Assembly: GCF_000400465.1 (NCBI RefSeq)
Contig: NW_008806277.1
Span: forward strand, 489,254 to 553,253
DNA: 64,000 bases
Reading direction: 5' to 3'
Source: Wallemia ichthyophaga EXF-994
Taxonomy: Eukaryota; Basidiomycota; Wallemiomycetes; Wallemiales; Wallemiaceae
This document shows, one piece after another, positions 1-9,687 of the stretch. Both the position numbers and the translations under genes were made by a program. Numbering within the stretch: the first letter of the stretch is position 1; each line of letters opens with the position of its first letter. The notes under the pieces were generated by a model. The model was not told where the DNA came from and made no database searches. It saw nothing but the letters and a program-made list of their open reading frames with translations.

Positions 1-1695
1 CGCCTGCGCCAATAGAGGGAATGCTAGGTGGGCGGGCCAACCTAGTCTTCATCTTATCCGGCGACACTTGCCCGCCTGGTTGCAGTGAGACAGGGCGGGT
101 AGATGGAACGCCGTCGCTGCTGTCGTCGCTGGCCGCTTTGCCCCTGTTTCCTTGCTGCGATGGCGGCAGCATGCGATCGTGCAGGATCGCGAGCAGGTTC
201 GAACGTACCTTGAACCCCCTCTTCTCATGCACATCCGCCCCACGCGCCAGATCCATGTCGAGAAACAGCCGTCCACGCTGTGGGCCGATTGGGTAGGCGA
301 AAAAGAGCGAGCGCGGATCGCGCGGGTCGAAGCTGTACGCCTTAGGTCGGCCGTACAAGTGGAAGCTGTCGTGTATCCCGACCAGCCAGTTCAACATCTC
401 GCTCCAGGTGTGCGAGGAGGACATGCTTGAGGTGGCACTAGAGTTGGTGTTGGTTAAACTGCTCCCCGTGCTGCTGCGCGCTTTGCTCTTGCGCTTTTCA
501 CCGACATCCGGCATGAGCAGACACCACCCATCTTCGCGCTGCACTGACTGGCCTAGCTGGTCTACGTAGCCATTCTCCTCTCCATTTTCCAATCTGCCGT
601 CTATCTTCATCAGCCCCGAGTGCGAAATTAGCTCCGTGCGTTCGGGAAATATCGCATAGGCTTGCGTGGCGAGAGTCATGGTGTAGATGGGTCTTGTGCT
701 GCTCTTAACGTTCTTCTGGGCGTAAAAGGATGCGATGGCGCTGTAGTTAGGCGGTGAGGGAAAAGCGTGTCTGTGTGAGTGAGACTGTGAGCTGGTGGCA
801 GTGTTTGAATTTGATCCACCGAAGAAGGATTTCTTCCGCTCAGAGGGACGGTAATTGGTTAACACAAGCCAGTATCGCTGCCACTTGGCTGTGCCACTGA
901 AACGAACCTTGACCCACCCCTCCATCTTGCCCTTTACGAGCGGGGAGTGAGGTTCTATGAAGGGCTGTCTGCCGGAGTTGCCGGGCAAGTTGCTTCTCTG
1001 GAGGATGCGCAGGAGGTGTCCTGTGTAGAGCTCTTCCAACCGCTTCTTCTCCCAGGCCGAGAGACGAATAGCAGTGACGACTGTGTGCAGCGTGTGCTTG
1101 TCCTGCGCCACGTACTCCTGTCTGTTCAGACCGGCGTAGTTGAGCGCAAAGACGTGATCGACGGTGCGCTGGTACTCGGGGGGCGGCACGGCGACGAGAA
1201 TGCTTCCGACGAGTTCAGTGTGGCTGTCTGAGATGTTGATGTCTATATAGATGTTAGATGTGCTATTGAACTGCCTAAAAATCAAATAAAGCACCCACAA
1301 TTCGGCGGAATCGCTTGACCTGCAGCGGCAGCCGACTCCATACCCTTGCGCATCCACACATTGAGGACATTACCAATCAACTTGACGAACACTCCCTGCA
1401 GCTCACCGCGGCTGTCGCCCGTCTTGAGTGGCTTCCCGTCGGCGTTCTGCACCGTACGCTGGGCGAGATAGCCACTGAAATACACCTTGCGCGAGTGGGC
1501 GTGTACTAGCGTTAGCAGCGGCTGTAGCTCGCCCGTTGGTGCATTACGCGATTCAACATCGAGATGACTTCCAAACGATTCGTTGGGCTCTGCGTCTGCG
1601 GATGCTACACGTCGATGGTGCGTGTCTGGCGCGTCTGTTATATCGGCAGATGTCGTTTTCGTCGGCATCAGCGAGAACCGTTTCGATTTATCCAT
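1..1695 (-). CDS. Caf120/Skg3-like PH-domain protein (C-terminus cut by window edge)
   Basis: The gene reads leftward from ATG 1695 and is open to base 1, so the C-terminus is missing. After about 50 low-complexity residues the product enters a PH-like domain (HAHSRKVYFSGYLAQR, then WMRKG and GQAIPP), continues through a segment ending INISDSH, and then has a second PH-like domain containing WVKVRFSGTAKWQRYWLVL and QAYAIFPERTELI. This order is typical of fungal Caf120/Skg3 proteins, which are linked to the CCR4-NOT complex and the bud-neck cortex. The frame is kept only if a very short intron (1275-1294, 20 nt) is removed, giving the junction IPPNCG-QFNSTSN. The family call is from recognised motifs; the exact role is inferred. 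The nearest upstream neighbour is a 1.3 kb gene-poor stretch. Confidence 0.75.
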
Positions 1696-3019
1696 CTCGC
1701 CGTGGTGAGTGTGAGCGCGTAAGAGGGGAGATGGGAGATGGCGCGTTGAGAAGGGTTGAGATGTTGGAAGAGCAGTGCAAAGTATTTGGCGGTTATTGTG
1801 AGAATATTAAGAGCAGTTTATAGGCGTGGTGGTTTGTGGTGGCTTGGGGTGATCTGCACAGCATATTTACAGACTGACAGCGTGGGCCGAAATTGAGTTT
1901 GGATTGTGCTCCAGAAAAGCTGCCGAGAATGGAGGAAGTCTGTCGCTCGGACCCAATTCCAGGCACGGCAGGTGAAACAATGAGTATATTGAATGACTCT
2001 ATAAGTACTGCAATCAAGCCGATAACAATGCGTCCGAGTATTCATCTATGCGCCATACATCTAAACATACACCTGCTAGAGGTGAATGTATCGGTGGATG
2101 ATGATTACCGAACAATTGTCTTGTGAGCGATAGACACGGCAAAGGCGCAGAAGGAGCACAAGTAAGTTAACTTGGAGGAAAATGGGAAACACTGGGCACG
2201 AGGAGCACAAGTATCACAAGAATCAAAGGTATCACGCACTGCTACGCCCTCTCTAGCAAGAAAGCTACGTGATGTAACTGCCCGTAATCCTACTCGCCTT
2301 CAACAAACATGGCATGGGCGTACACGGGGTGATAACGACTAGATTCTTCGTCAGCATCACACTCCTAGCTACCGCGTTCGTCGTGCTTGTACACCATGTA
2401 AAGATGAACAAGGCAGCAATCTCAGCCTCAGTTTTAATTCCATATGTCTAGATATGTAGATGTCTTGCAGTCTTGTGACATGAGCTGCGAGCTTTGACTT
2501 GATTTGACCTGATTTGACCTGATTTGAGATGATTTGAGATGATTTGCCAGGCTATTTATACCTGAGATGCACACTACTATGCATCACATAATGTGATCAC
2601 GTAATTTAGTAATTTGATTGCTTACTTAGTTGCAGACGATCGACGACCACCGATCACCCATCACGCACGCCAGAAACGGGGTACGTCAACCTCACCACGC
2701 TCTCCCTACTCACAAGGACACCATCAAGAGAATGCGCTTCAAGGTACCACTCTGCTTTGTGGATCTGGTGGTTGTGCTTTGTGAGAGACGCAGAGATGCC
2801 CCATACTCAATCACGGTCTTCTACGTCGGCTACATCGACCCTAAAGGTGATCTGTATGGATGGCAAGTGCAGGAGTCTCCAAGATGGGATGGGAAACACA
2901 GCGATACGCAGCGAGATGAGCGAGTGTAATGATGGCTTGGATTAATGCTACATGGGCTTCTATATAGTAGTAGTTGTAGTGTTGATGGTGATTTTGATGA
3001 TTTTGGTAAGACAACGCCG
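1696..3019. other. Gene-poor interval, about 1.3 kb
   Basis: No convincing gene was seen. The interval holds only short unrelated open frames; the longest on the plus strand ends at 2929 and, from its first ATG at 2732, would encode about 65 residues with no recognisable motif. A short tandem array of 10-bp units lies at 2501-2550. A TATA-like tract (tatttata) follows at about 2553. The interval carries the promoter of the PH-domain gene on its left and the 3' region of the S-adenosylmethionine decarboxylase gene on its right. Confidence 0.5.
2501..2550. repeat. Short tandem repeat, 10-bp units
   Basis: Five consecutive 10-bp units begin with gatttg: two copies of gatttgacct (2501-2520), two of gatttgagat (2521-2540) and one of gatttgccag. 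The period equals about one helical turn, so any bound factor would sit on one DNA face. Function is unknown; it may be only a slippage-derived minisatellite. Confidence 0.8.
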
Positions 3020-4163
3020 TCACGACCGTTGATAGCAAGCGTAGGCGACTGTGCATGAAGAGAATGAGCGTGATTGTCCAACAAATTGCCTCCCACTCAC
3101 GATCATAACCCGAGAATTCATAATTGATGCGATCAGTGCGGGTGTAATTCTCGAGGAGGCTGTTGGAGAATTCGTTTGAGGGCTTGATATCGATTTCCTC
3201 GTTCTCGCCCACACCCACGAACAGGGTAGAAGAGAGCTTACCCGGGTTGAAAATATGCACGACGCGCTGAATGAGATGGCGCAATTCATTGCTGCTCGCA
3301 TAGCTGGCATTAGTTTCAAAAGATGCATAGCTGATGCCGTCTTCGGGCGTGACGTGTATCGTGAAATAACGATCACTGCTGTGTGAGTCGGACCAGGTAG
3401 CGTTGGCTGAGTAACCACACGGGGTGAATAAAAACGCGTCGAGCGCTATATTGGGAAAGAGAGTGGAGATACCCAGACTGTCTGAGAGACGTTTACCCGC
3501 TTCGTGGCCAGTTATGTTCAAGTCGCTGAGAAAGAAAGCGCGACAATTGTCTGGATGGAGGTTTGTCATAAGAATTTCGAGGGTTATGTCAGGAGAAGAC
3601 AAGTGTGGGGTTCTGCTAAGAGCCTTTTCATCGTGCTCATCATGCTTGCTGGACATATAGAGCAGCCAGTGATCACCATTCATTCTGCCAACAGTGTAGG
3701 CAGAGCCAGGGCCAAAGAACTTGTCGAGAACTTGGACCTCCTGCTGCCAGTGTCTGTGAGGGCCTCTCTGGCGCTCGGGGAACATGAAAGCCTTGCGAGA
3801 GTAAAAGACATGTTTTGGGTTCAGGCCACAGCGATCCTTGGCAATATCAAGAATTCTCTCCAAACCAAGCAGCAGAGTGGTTGTGCCGCATGTCTTGAGG
3901 ATAAGGCGATGAGGAGCGATGAAGAGGGAAGACTCGGAGAGGAGATAAGCGTCGATGGAGTCACCGATAATAACGCTGAGAATCTGACAGTTGACTAGCT
4001 GCAGCATATTCTCCCACTCGCTTCTGCTGACTTTACGCAAGCCACCGTCACCACGGAAAGCCCCACAATCAAACCAAATCTCTAGCAGCTTCTCTGGTCC
4101 TTCGAATGGCCCACTGGCATCATCTTCCTGCTCATGAATTATTTTCGTCGTCGTCGTCGTCAT
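3020..4163 (-). CDS. SPE2: S-adenosylmethionine decarboxylase proenzyme
   Basis: This enzyme decarboxylates S-adenosylmethionine to supply aminopropyl groups for spermidine and spermine. Two exons are supported: 4163-3101 and 3048-3020, with a 52-nt intron (3049-3100, donor gtgagt, acceptor cacag). Splicing joins YEFSGYD to LAYACYQRS, which matches the usual C-terminus of the family; reading through would instead add about 100 unrelated residues. The product is 363 aa. Visible hallmarks are the self-cleavage site LSESSLF, where the serine becomes the pyruvoyl cofactor, and the catalytic cysteine motif KTCGTT. The start is the ATG before a threonine run. The gene is divergent from the coiled-coil gene, with 104 bp between start codons. 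Confidence 0.95.
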
Positions 4164-4267
4164 TTACTGAGTCGAGTGAATTTCTATTTAAACGACTTTG
4201 GCGGGATTTCTCCTCACACAACAACCACCACCACCAAACGCGCGGATACACGCGTTTTAAATATAAA

Positions 4268-5782
4268 ATGGGTTTGGCAAGGACACCGCCCAAGATGCAA
4301 TTCGGGAATAAGCTCGAGGATATCCAGGAGGTGGATGGTGTGGATGAGGGGGGTGTGGTTGCAGGTGCTGTTAATGACATTGCCGCGGATGCCATTGCTG
4401 CTGACGCCATTGCCGCCGATCCAATCACCGTTGAGCCCATTGCTCATGATTCTGCTCAATCAGACACCATCTCCCATCTCAACCGCCAAATCGCAATGCT
4501 GTCGACGCGCAACCGCGAACTTCATCAATCAAAACAACAGCTGCAAATTAGAGTAGAAGACATGCTCACGCAGCACGACCAAGAACGCGTCGCAATGGTT
4601 GCACACGTGACGCGTCAGAGAGAAGCACACAAGAGCACTCTCTCGAAATGGAAGGAGGAGCTAGCAATCCAGACTGCGAACCGGGAAGAAATGGAGAGAC
4701 GCTATCTTGCCTCAGAAGATGACCTAGACAAGGCGTACGAGCAGATAGATGGTTTGATTGAGAGAGTCACTCAAGCTGAGAATGCGCTGAATAATGCACA
4801 CAGTACGCATGCACGTGCCATTGAAAAACACACATCAGAATACAATGCACTCGCCGATAAACGCAAACATGATAAAGAGAAAGAGAGAGAAAATGAGCGT
4901 CGCTCCCTCCGCTATGAGGCCAAGATAGATACTCTTAATGCAGATATTGCCAGTCTGAAGAGGGAAGCGGACGCGGCGAGAGAAGACCAGGTTGAGCTGG
5001 AGCAGGCGGACGAGACCATTTCCGAGCTCAGACGCTCTCTCGACAAGGCCCAGAAGGAAATGCGCGAATTGAAGGCGAGCAAGTCGACTAAATCGAGCAA
5101 AGTGGAGAGAGCTCTCGAACGTAAACTGGACGCATCCGAGAGCGAGCTCGATGCACTCCGTTCTGAGCTAAAGAGTGTGGAAAGGAGCGTGGAGAAACGC
5201 GTCAAGAAGGAGATGGCGGAGCTTAGTGAAACTAGCGAAGGCGAGGTGAAGACACTTCAAAAACAACTCAGCAAGCACAAGGAGAAAACTACAATCATCC
5301 TTGCTGATCTGAAAGAGTCAGAGCGGAATCGTACCCGCGTCGAGAAGGAGCTCCTACATTTGCAGGACGGAGCTCAGCTTGCGGAAATGCACTCCGAACG
5401 CGCCGATAAAGCCGAGCGACGCGTTAAAAAACTCGAGAATGCACTAGACGAGATGAAACGTGCTTCAAAGAAACCAAGACGTGCATCTTCGTCGGGTGAT
5501 GAAAACGACCACAACGGTCACTCTAAACCCGTTCCCAAACTTAGGAAACGCAAGGCGGAGAGTGAGAACGAAGACGACGACGCACCCAAGCCACAGCGCA
5601 GCGCAAAGAATGTCGAGAAAAAGACTAAAAAGAAGATTAACATATTCGGTAACGGACCTGCACAGCCGCAGAAAGGTAGCGATGGAGGTGTATTTGGTAT
5701 ACCGGATGTACTCTCGCCGGTGAAGGGTAAGTCATCGGGTGGGAGGAGCGTTGGAGGCGTCGGAAGAGGTCCATTTGGATGA
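4268..5782 (+). CDS. Coiled-coil protein of unknown function
   Basis: This is a single-exon gene encoding 504 aa from ATG 4268. An in-frame ATG at 4106 was not used because it lies inside the neighbouring minus-strand decarboxylase gene. Residues about 50-90 carry an alanine-rich repeat of AADAI/AADPI type. Most of the rest, about 100-400, is strongly predicted by eye to be long coiled coil: dense Glu/Lys/Arg with Leu heptads and no Pro or Gly. The C-terminal quarter is basic and then Gly-rich, with the segment INIFGNGPAQPQKG and a closing VGRGPFG. The overall shape suggests a structural protein such as a spindle or septum scaffold, but no family was recognised. The ORF is certain; the function is not. 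Confidence 0.8.
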   Translation: MGLARTPPKMQFGNKLEDIQEVDGVDEGGVVAGAVNDIAADAIAADAIAADPITVEPIAHDSAQSDTISHLNRQIAMLSTRNRELHQSKQQLQIRVEDMLTQHDQERVAMVAHVTRQREAHKSTLSKWKEELAIQTANREEMERRYLASEDDLDKAYEQIDGLIERVTQAENALNNAHSTHARAIEKHTSEYNALADKRKHDKEKERENERRSLRYEAKIDTLNADIASLKREADAAREDQVELEQADETISELRRSLDKAQKEMRELKASKSTKSSKVERALERKLDASESELDALRSELKSVERSVEKRVKKEMAELSETSEGEVKTLQKQLSKHKEKTTIILADLKESERNRTRVEKELLHLQDGAQLAEMHSERADKAERRVKKLENALDEMKRASKKPRRASSSGDENDHNGHSKPVPKLRKRKAESENEDDDAPKPQRSAKNVEKKTKKKINIFGNGPAQPQKGSDGGVFGIPDVLSPVKGKSSGGRSVGGVGRGPFG

Positions 5783-5952
5783 GCGAATCACACCAATTAA
5801 TATATATATATAGTTTAATTCTGTTGTATCTTGTGTATCAATATTAGTGCGTTAGATGTTTTGTGAAAATTTGTACAGGCAGCAAAGAAAGGTAGCAAAA
5901 CAAGGCGAAAAGAAGGCAAATATTGCTTATCTATAGAAAAAACTTATAAGTA

Positions 5953-6888
5953 CTAACTCTCATCGACTTTAACACCCTTCCAGACAGAAGCAACACCAAG
6001 AGTGAGATCTCTATAACCGCGTTTGTTAGGAAGATGAAAACCAGCGTCCCGGAGCATGTTAGCGAACGTAGGCTGATCAGGAAAGCGTTCAATAGATTCA
6101 ACGAGGTATTGGTACGATTCTCTATCGCCAGCGACGAGGTGGCCAATAGCAGGGATCAAGTTGAACGAGTAAGTGGAGTAGAGGGAAGCGAGGAGAGGCT
6201 GAGACACTTTACCAAATTCTAACACAGCGAAAACACCGCCTGGTTTGAGCACACGATGGGCTTCGCGTATGACAGTGTCAATGTGTGTGCAATTCCTTAT
6301 ACCAAAAGCGATAGTGTAAAGGTCGACAGAGTTGGAGGGGATGTTCTCGAGACACTCTGCATTGGCTAGCTTGAACTTTATCTGGTCAGTGTTGAAGTAG
6401 AAGGATTTACGAGCACGTTTTTCACCCTCAGCGAGCATCTGTGGATTAACATCCATCACTGTGACATTTACACTCCTGTCAGCGTGCTTGTCTTTGGCAT
6501 GGTCGAGTATTCTGTGGGCAATGTCGCCAGTACCGCCAGCCATATCGATGCAGTTGAGACCGGTGCCGCCGAATTTACGGGCGTATTCCTCAGTAACGCC
6601 GGCTTCGGAGATAGTCTTTATAGAGTGGGGGTTGAGTGAGCCGACAAAGTCATCCTTCCAAAGCCTGTGAATGCCAAAGGACATGACGTCGTTCATAATA
6701 TCATAAGCAGGCGCAACGGAGGAGAAGACATTTGAGACTAAATCCTCCTTCTTATCCTGATCAACGGATTTAAATCCGAAATGAGTTTTGTTTGAGTGGT
6801 TTCTGATCTGTGTGGTGACTGCTATTGGCGTGTAGATTGACTTATTCAATAATTTTAATTTTGAAATTCCACGCGTCATTGAGGACAT
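5953..6888 (-). CDS. COQ5: 2-methoxy-6-polyprenyl-1,4-benzoquinol methylase (COQ5)
   Basis: COQ5 carries out the C-methylation step of ubiquinone biosynthesis on the matrix side of the inner mitochondrial membrane, within the CoQ synthome. One exon encodes 311 aa. The basic, hydroxylated N-terminus (about residues 1-35) looks like a mitochondrial presequence. The class I SAM methyltransferase core shows DMAGGTGDIAHRIL (SAM-binding loop), NPQMLAEGEKR, and the UbiE/COQ5 signatures YDIMNDVMSFG and REAHRVLKPGGVFAVLEFG. Length and motif order are normal. The start codon overlaps, on the opposite strand, an in-frame ATG upstream of the cullin start. The two genes therefore share a very short divergent promoter of about 58 bp. 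Confidence 0.96.
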   Translation of the reverse strand: MSSMTRGISKLKLLNKSIYTPIAVTTQIRNHSNKTHFGFKSVDQDKKEDLVSNVFSSVAPAYDIMNDVMSFGIHRLWKDDFVGSLNPHSIKTISEAGVTEEYARKFGGTGLNCIDMAGGTGDIAHRILDHAKDKHADRSVNVTVMDVNPQMLAEGEKRARKSFYFNTDQIKFKLANAECLENIPSNSVDLYTIAFGIRNCTHIDTVIREAHRVLKPGGVFAVLEFGKVSQPLLASLYSTYSFNLIPAIGHLVAGDRESYQYLVESIERFPDQPTFANMLRDAGFHLPNKRGYRDLTLGVASVWKGVKVDES

Positions 6889-6946
6889 GATGGTTGTCGT
6901 GGTTCAGGCGTATAACATTCTTGAACCAGAACGTCCACCATCTAAT

Positions 6947-9337
6947 ATGTCATCTTGGTCTTCAAAGCCTGTTAACAAGAATGAGCAGATCTCAGTTCCA
7001 CCTGCGAGTGACTTGAAATCTACTTGGGCGTTTCTACAAGATGGAATTGAGCAGATAATGACTAGACTGAGAGATGGAATGACGTATTCCAAGTATATGA
7101 GCTTATATACGACATCATATAACTACTGTACAAGCTCAAGAATGAATACAGCCACTGAACCACTTGGTACCGGTAGAACTGCAGGTGCCAATCTAATGGG
7201 CTCTGATTTATACTCAAATCTAATAAAATACTTGACAAGCCACCTGAAGCAAGTCAAGGAGCTCTCAGATCCTCTTTATGACTTGCAGCTTCTCCAATTC
7301 TATGCCGCTGAATGGGATAGATTCACGACCGCTGCTTCTTACGTCGATCGCTTATTCTCTTACCTCAACAAACACTGGGTTAAACGTGAGAAGGATGAAG
7401 GTAGAAAGAACGTTTATAACGTCTACACTTTAGCCCTCGTTCAGTGGAGATCTTGCTTCTTTTTACCCATTCAAGACCAGCACTCTAAGCTCATTTCCGC
7501 ACTCTTAAAGCAAATTGAAAAACAAAGAAACGGTGAGACTGTCGAAACCACGCTCATAAAAAAGGTTATCGAATCTTTAGTCTCTCTCGGCCTAGATGAG
7601 GTTGACAGTAGCAAGCAAAATTTAGATATATACCAAGATCATTTTGAATCGCCTTTCATTCAATCCACTCTTCTTTACTATAAATCTCTTTCTGACGCTT
7701 TCGTTGCTGCTAATAGCGTCACAGATTACCTTAAAATGTCTCAAGATAGGCTAGCTGAGGAGGAAGCACGCGTTGATGTCTACCTCCACGCTTCATCAAG
7801 GAAATCTCTCATCGGTGCATGTGAAAAAGCTCTCGTTTCCGATCACATTGATATTATCAAACATGAATTTGTTCATCTCCTAGAATTCGATAAGGAGGAT
7901 GACCTTTATCGCATCTACACCCTCCTAGCACGTGTAGACGCTCTCGATTTCCTTCGTAAGAAGTTCGAAGATCACGTCAAGCGTACTGGCTTGGCTGCTA
8001 TTGAAAAGGTTTATGGTAATGCCGAGGCTTCCAAACAAGGCCCTAAGAAGGAGTCCGACAAGGGTGACCTCGATCCTAAAGCTTACGTTGATGCTTTACT
8101 CGACGTACATACAAAGTGTTCTCTTACCGTCAAGAATGCTTTTAAAGCCGAGTCTGGTTTTTCTGCTGCACTCGATAAGGCTTGCAGAGAGGTCGTTAAC
8201 AGAAACGCTGCTACTGGTACATCCACCACTAAATCTCCCGAGCTTATCGCTAAACACTCCGACTCTCTTCTTAAGAAGGGTAACAAGCAAACTGAAGAGG
8301 CTGAGCTTGAAGATGCCCTCAACCAGGTCATGACCCTGTTCAAGTATATAGAAGACAAGGATGTATTCCAGAAATTCTACACCAAAATGCTCGCCAAGCG
8401 ATTGGTCAGTGGACTTTCAGCATCCGATGATGGTGAGTCATCTATGATAGGCAAGCTGAAAGATGCATGTGGATTCGAATACACGAATAAGCTGCAGAGG
8501 ATGTTCACGGACATCAGTATATCAAAAGAGCTGACAAATTCGTTCAACGAGCGCATGACGCAGACACACGACGCGTCTGAACTAGCAGTCGATTTTGATG
8601 TTAAAGTGCTAGCAACCAATTTCTGGCCGATGAACCCACCCAACACGCAATTCAACATGCCAGCGGAGCTCCAACCGACGTACGAGCGGTTCAACAAGTA
8701 CTACAACAGCCAGCACTCTGGCCGGAAGCTGACGTGGCTATACAATACATCTAAGAACGAGCTCAAGACAACACACCTCAGCCAGCCATATATTTTCCTC
8801 TGCTCTACATTCCAGCTCGCGATACTGGTGCAGTACAACGAACACGACTCGCTCCGCTACGATGAACTCAAGGCCGCTACTAACTTGAACGACAACTTGC
8901 TCAAACAGACGCTGGCTACACTCGTCAAATCTAAAGTCCTCCTGCAGGACGAAGACACTTACGATCTCAACTTTAACTTTAAGAGTAAGAAAATTCGCGT
9001 GCAGCTCAACCAACCTATCAAGGCGGACGTTAAGCAGGAGTCGAGCGATGTGCTAAAGACGGTGGACGAGGACCGCAAATTTGAAATTCAAGCTGCGGTA
9101 GTGAGAATTATGAAGGCGAGAAAGACGCTTAAATACCAGAATCTCATCCAAGAAGTCATTTCCATTGTTCAGTCGAGATTCTCTCCCAAGGTGTCTGATA
9201 TAAAGAAGGTGAGACGTGGTGTGGTATGTGAGTAAAATTAGCTAACACGATCTCAGGCTATTGAAGCATTGCTCGAAAAAGATTACCTCGAGCGGAATCT
9301 CGAAGCTGGACGAGACGTCTTCAACTATGTGGCCTGA
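6947..9337 (+). CDS. CDC53: Cullin-1, SCF ubiquitin ligase scaffold
   Basis: Cullin-1 holds Skp1/F-box proteins at its N-terminus and the RING protein Rbx1 at its C-terminus in SCF ubiquitin ligases. There are two exons: 6947-9208 and 9257-9337, with a 48-nt intron. Splicing yields SPKVSDIKK-AIEALLEKDYLER, the standard cullin end; the unspliced frame stops within the intron. The product is 780 aa. The N-terminal cullin repeats begin near TWAFLQDGIEQIM. The C-terminal cullin homology domain contains FYTKMLAKRLVSGLSASDD. The NEDD8 acceptor motif VVRIMKARKTL is present, with the lysine intact. An in-frame ATG at 6887 lies on the COQ5 start codon, so 6947 (MSSWSSKP) is preferred. Confidence 0.95.
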
Positions 9338-9687
9338 TGGGATGGTGATCGTGATTGGCGTGGTACTGTTGTTAGTGGTGATTACATGTTGATCATTGTT
9401 GTTATCGTTTTCGTCTTTTCACTGACACTAGCGCTCGAACTTAATCAAATTAAGGTCACACTCACATCTGTACTCCCCTGCATCGTCAACTCATGCCTAC
9501 CACACCCACAGCCACTCCAACTCTAACTCTCAACCATCTTTCTCTCCTTGTAACTCCTCAATGAAATAAAATTGCATTAATCTGGGTTTAAAAAGGGGGT
9601 TCATTGTTTACTCCCGTACGCACCTTGATTGACGTCATTTTCCCACCCTTTGATTTCAAAGCTTGAAGGTACGATAATCGCTGGACG

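Noticed and set aside
2732-2929. Short plus-strand ORF of about 65 codons
   Set aside because: No motif, no clear promoter or conserved start; a competing open frame exists in the same place.
2841-3048. Long C-terminal extension of the S-adenosylmethionine decarboxylase frame (440 aa in total)
   Set aside because: The extension reads through an intron; splicing gives the normal family C-terminus ending at 3020.
4106-4267. N-terminal extension of the coiled-coil protein
   Set aside because: It overlaps the start of the opposite-strand decarboxylase gene and is low complexity; ATG 4268 is better placed.
4910-5210. Antisense ORF inside the coiled-coil gene
   Set aside because: It is a shadow of the biased Glu/Arg/Lys codon use on the coding strand.
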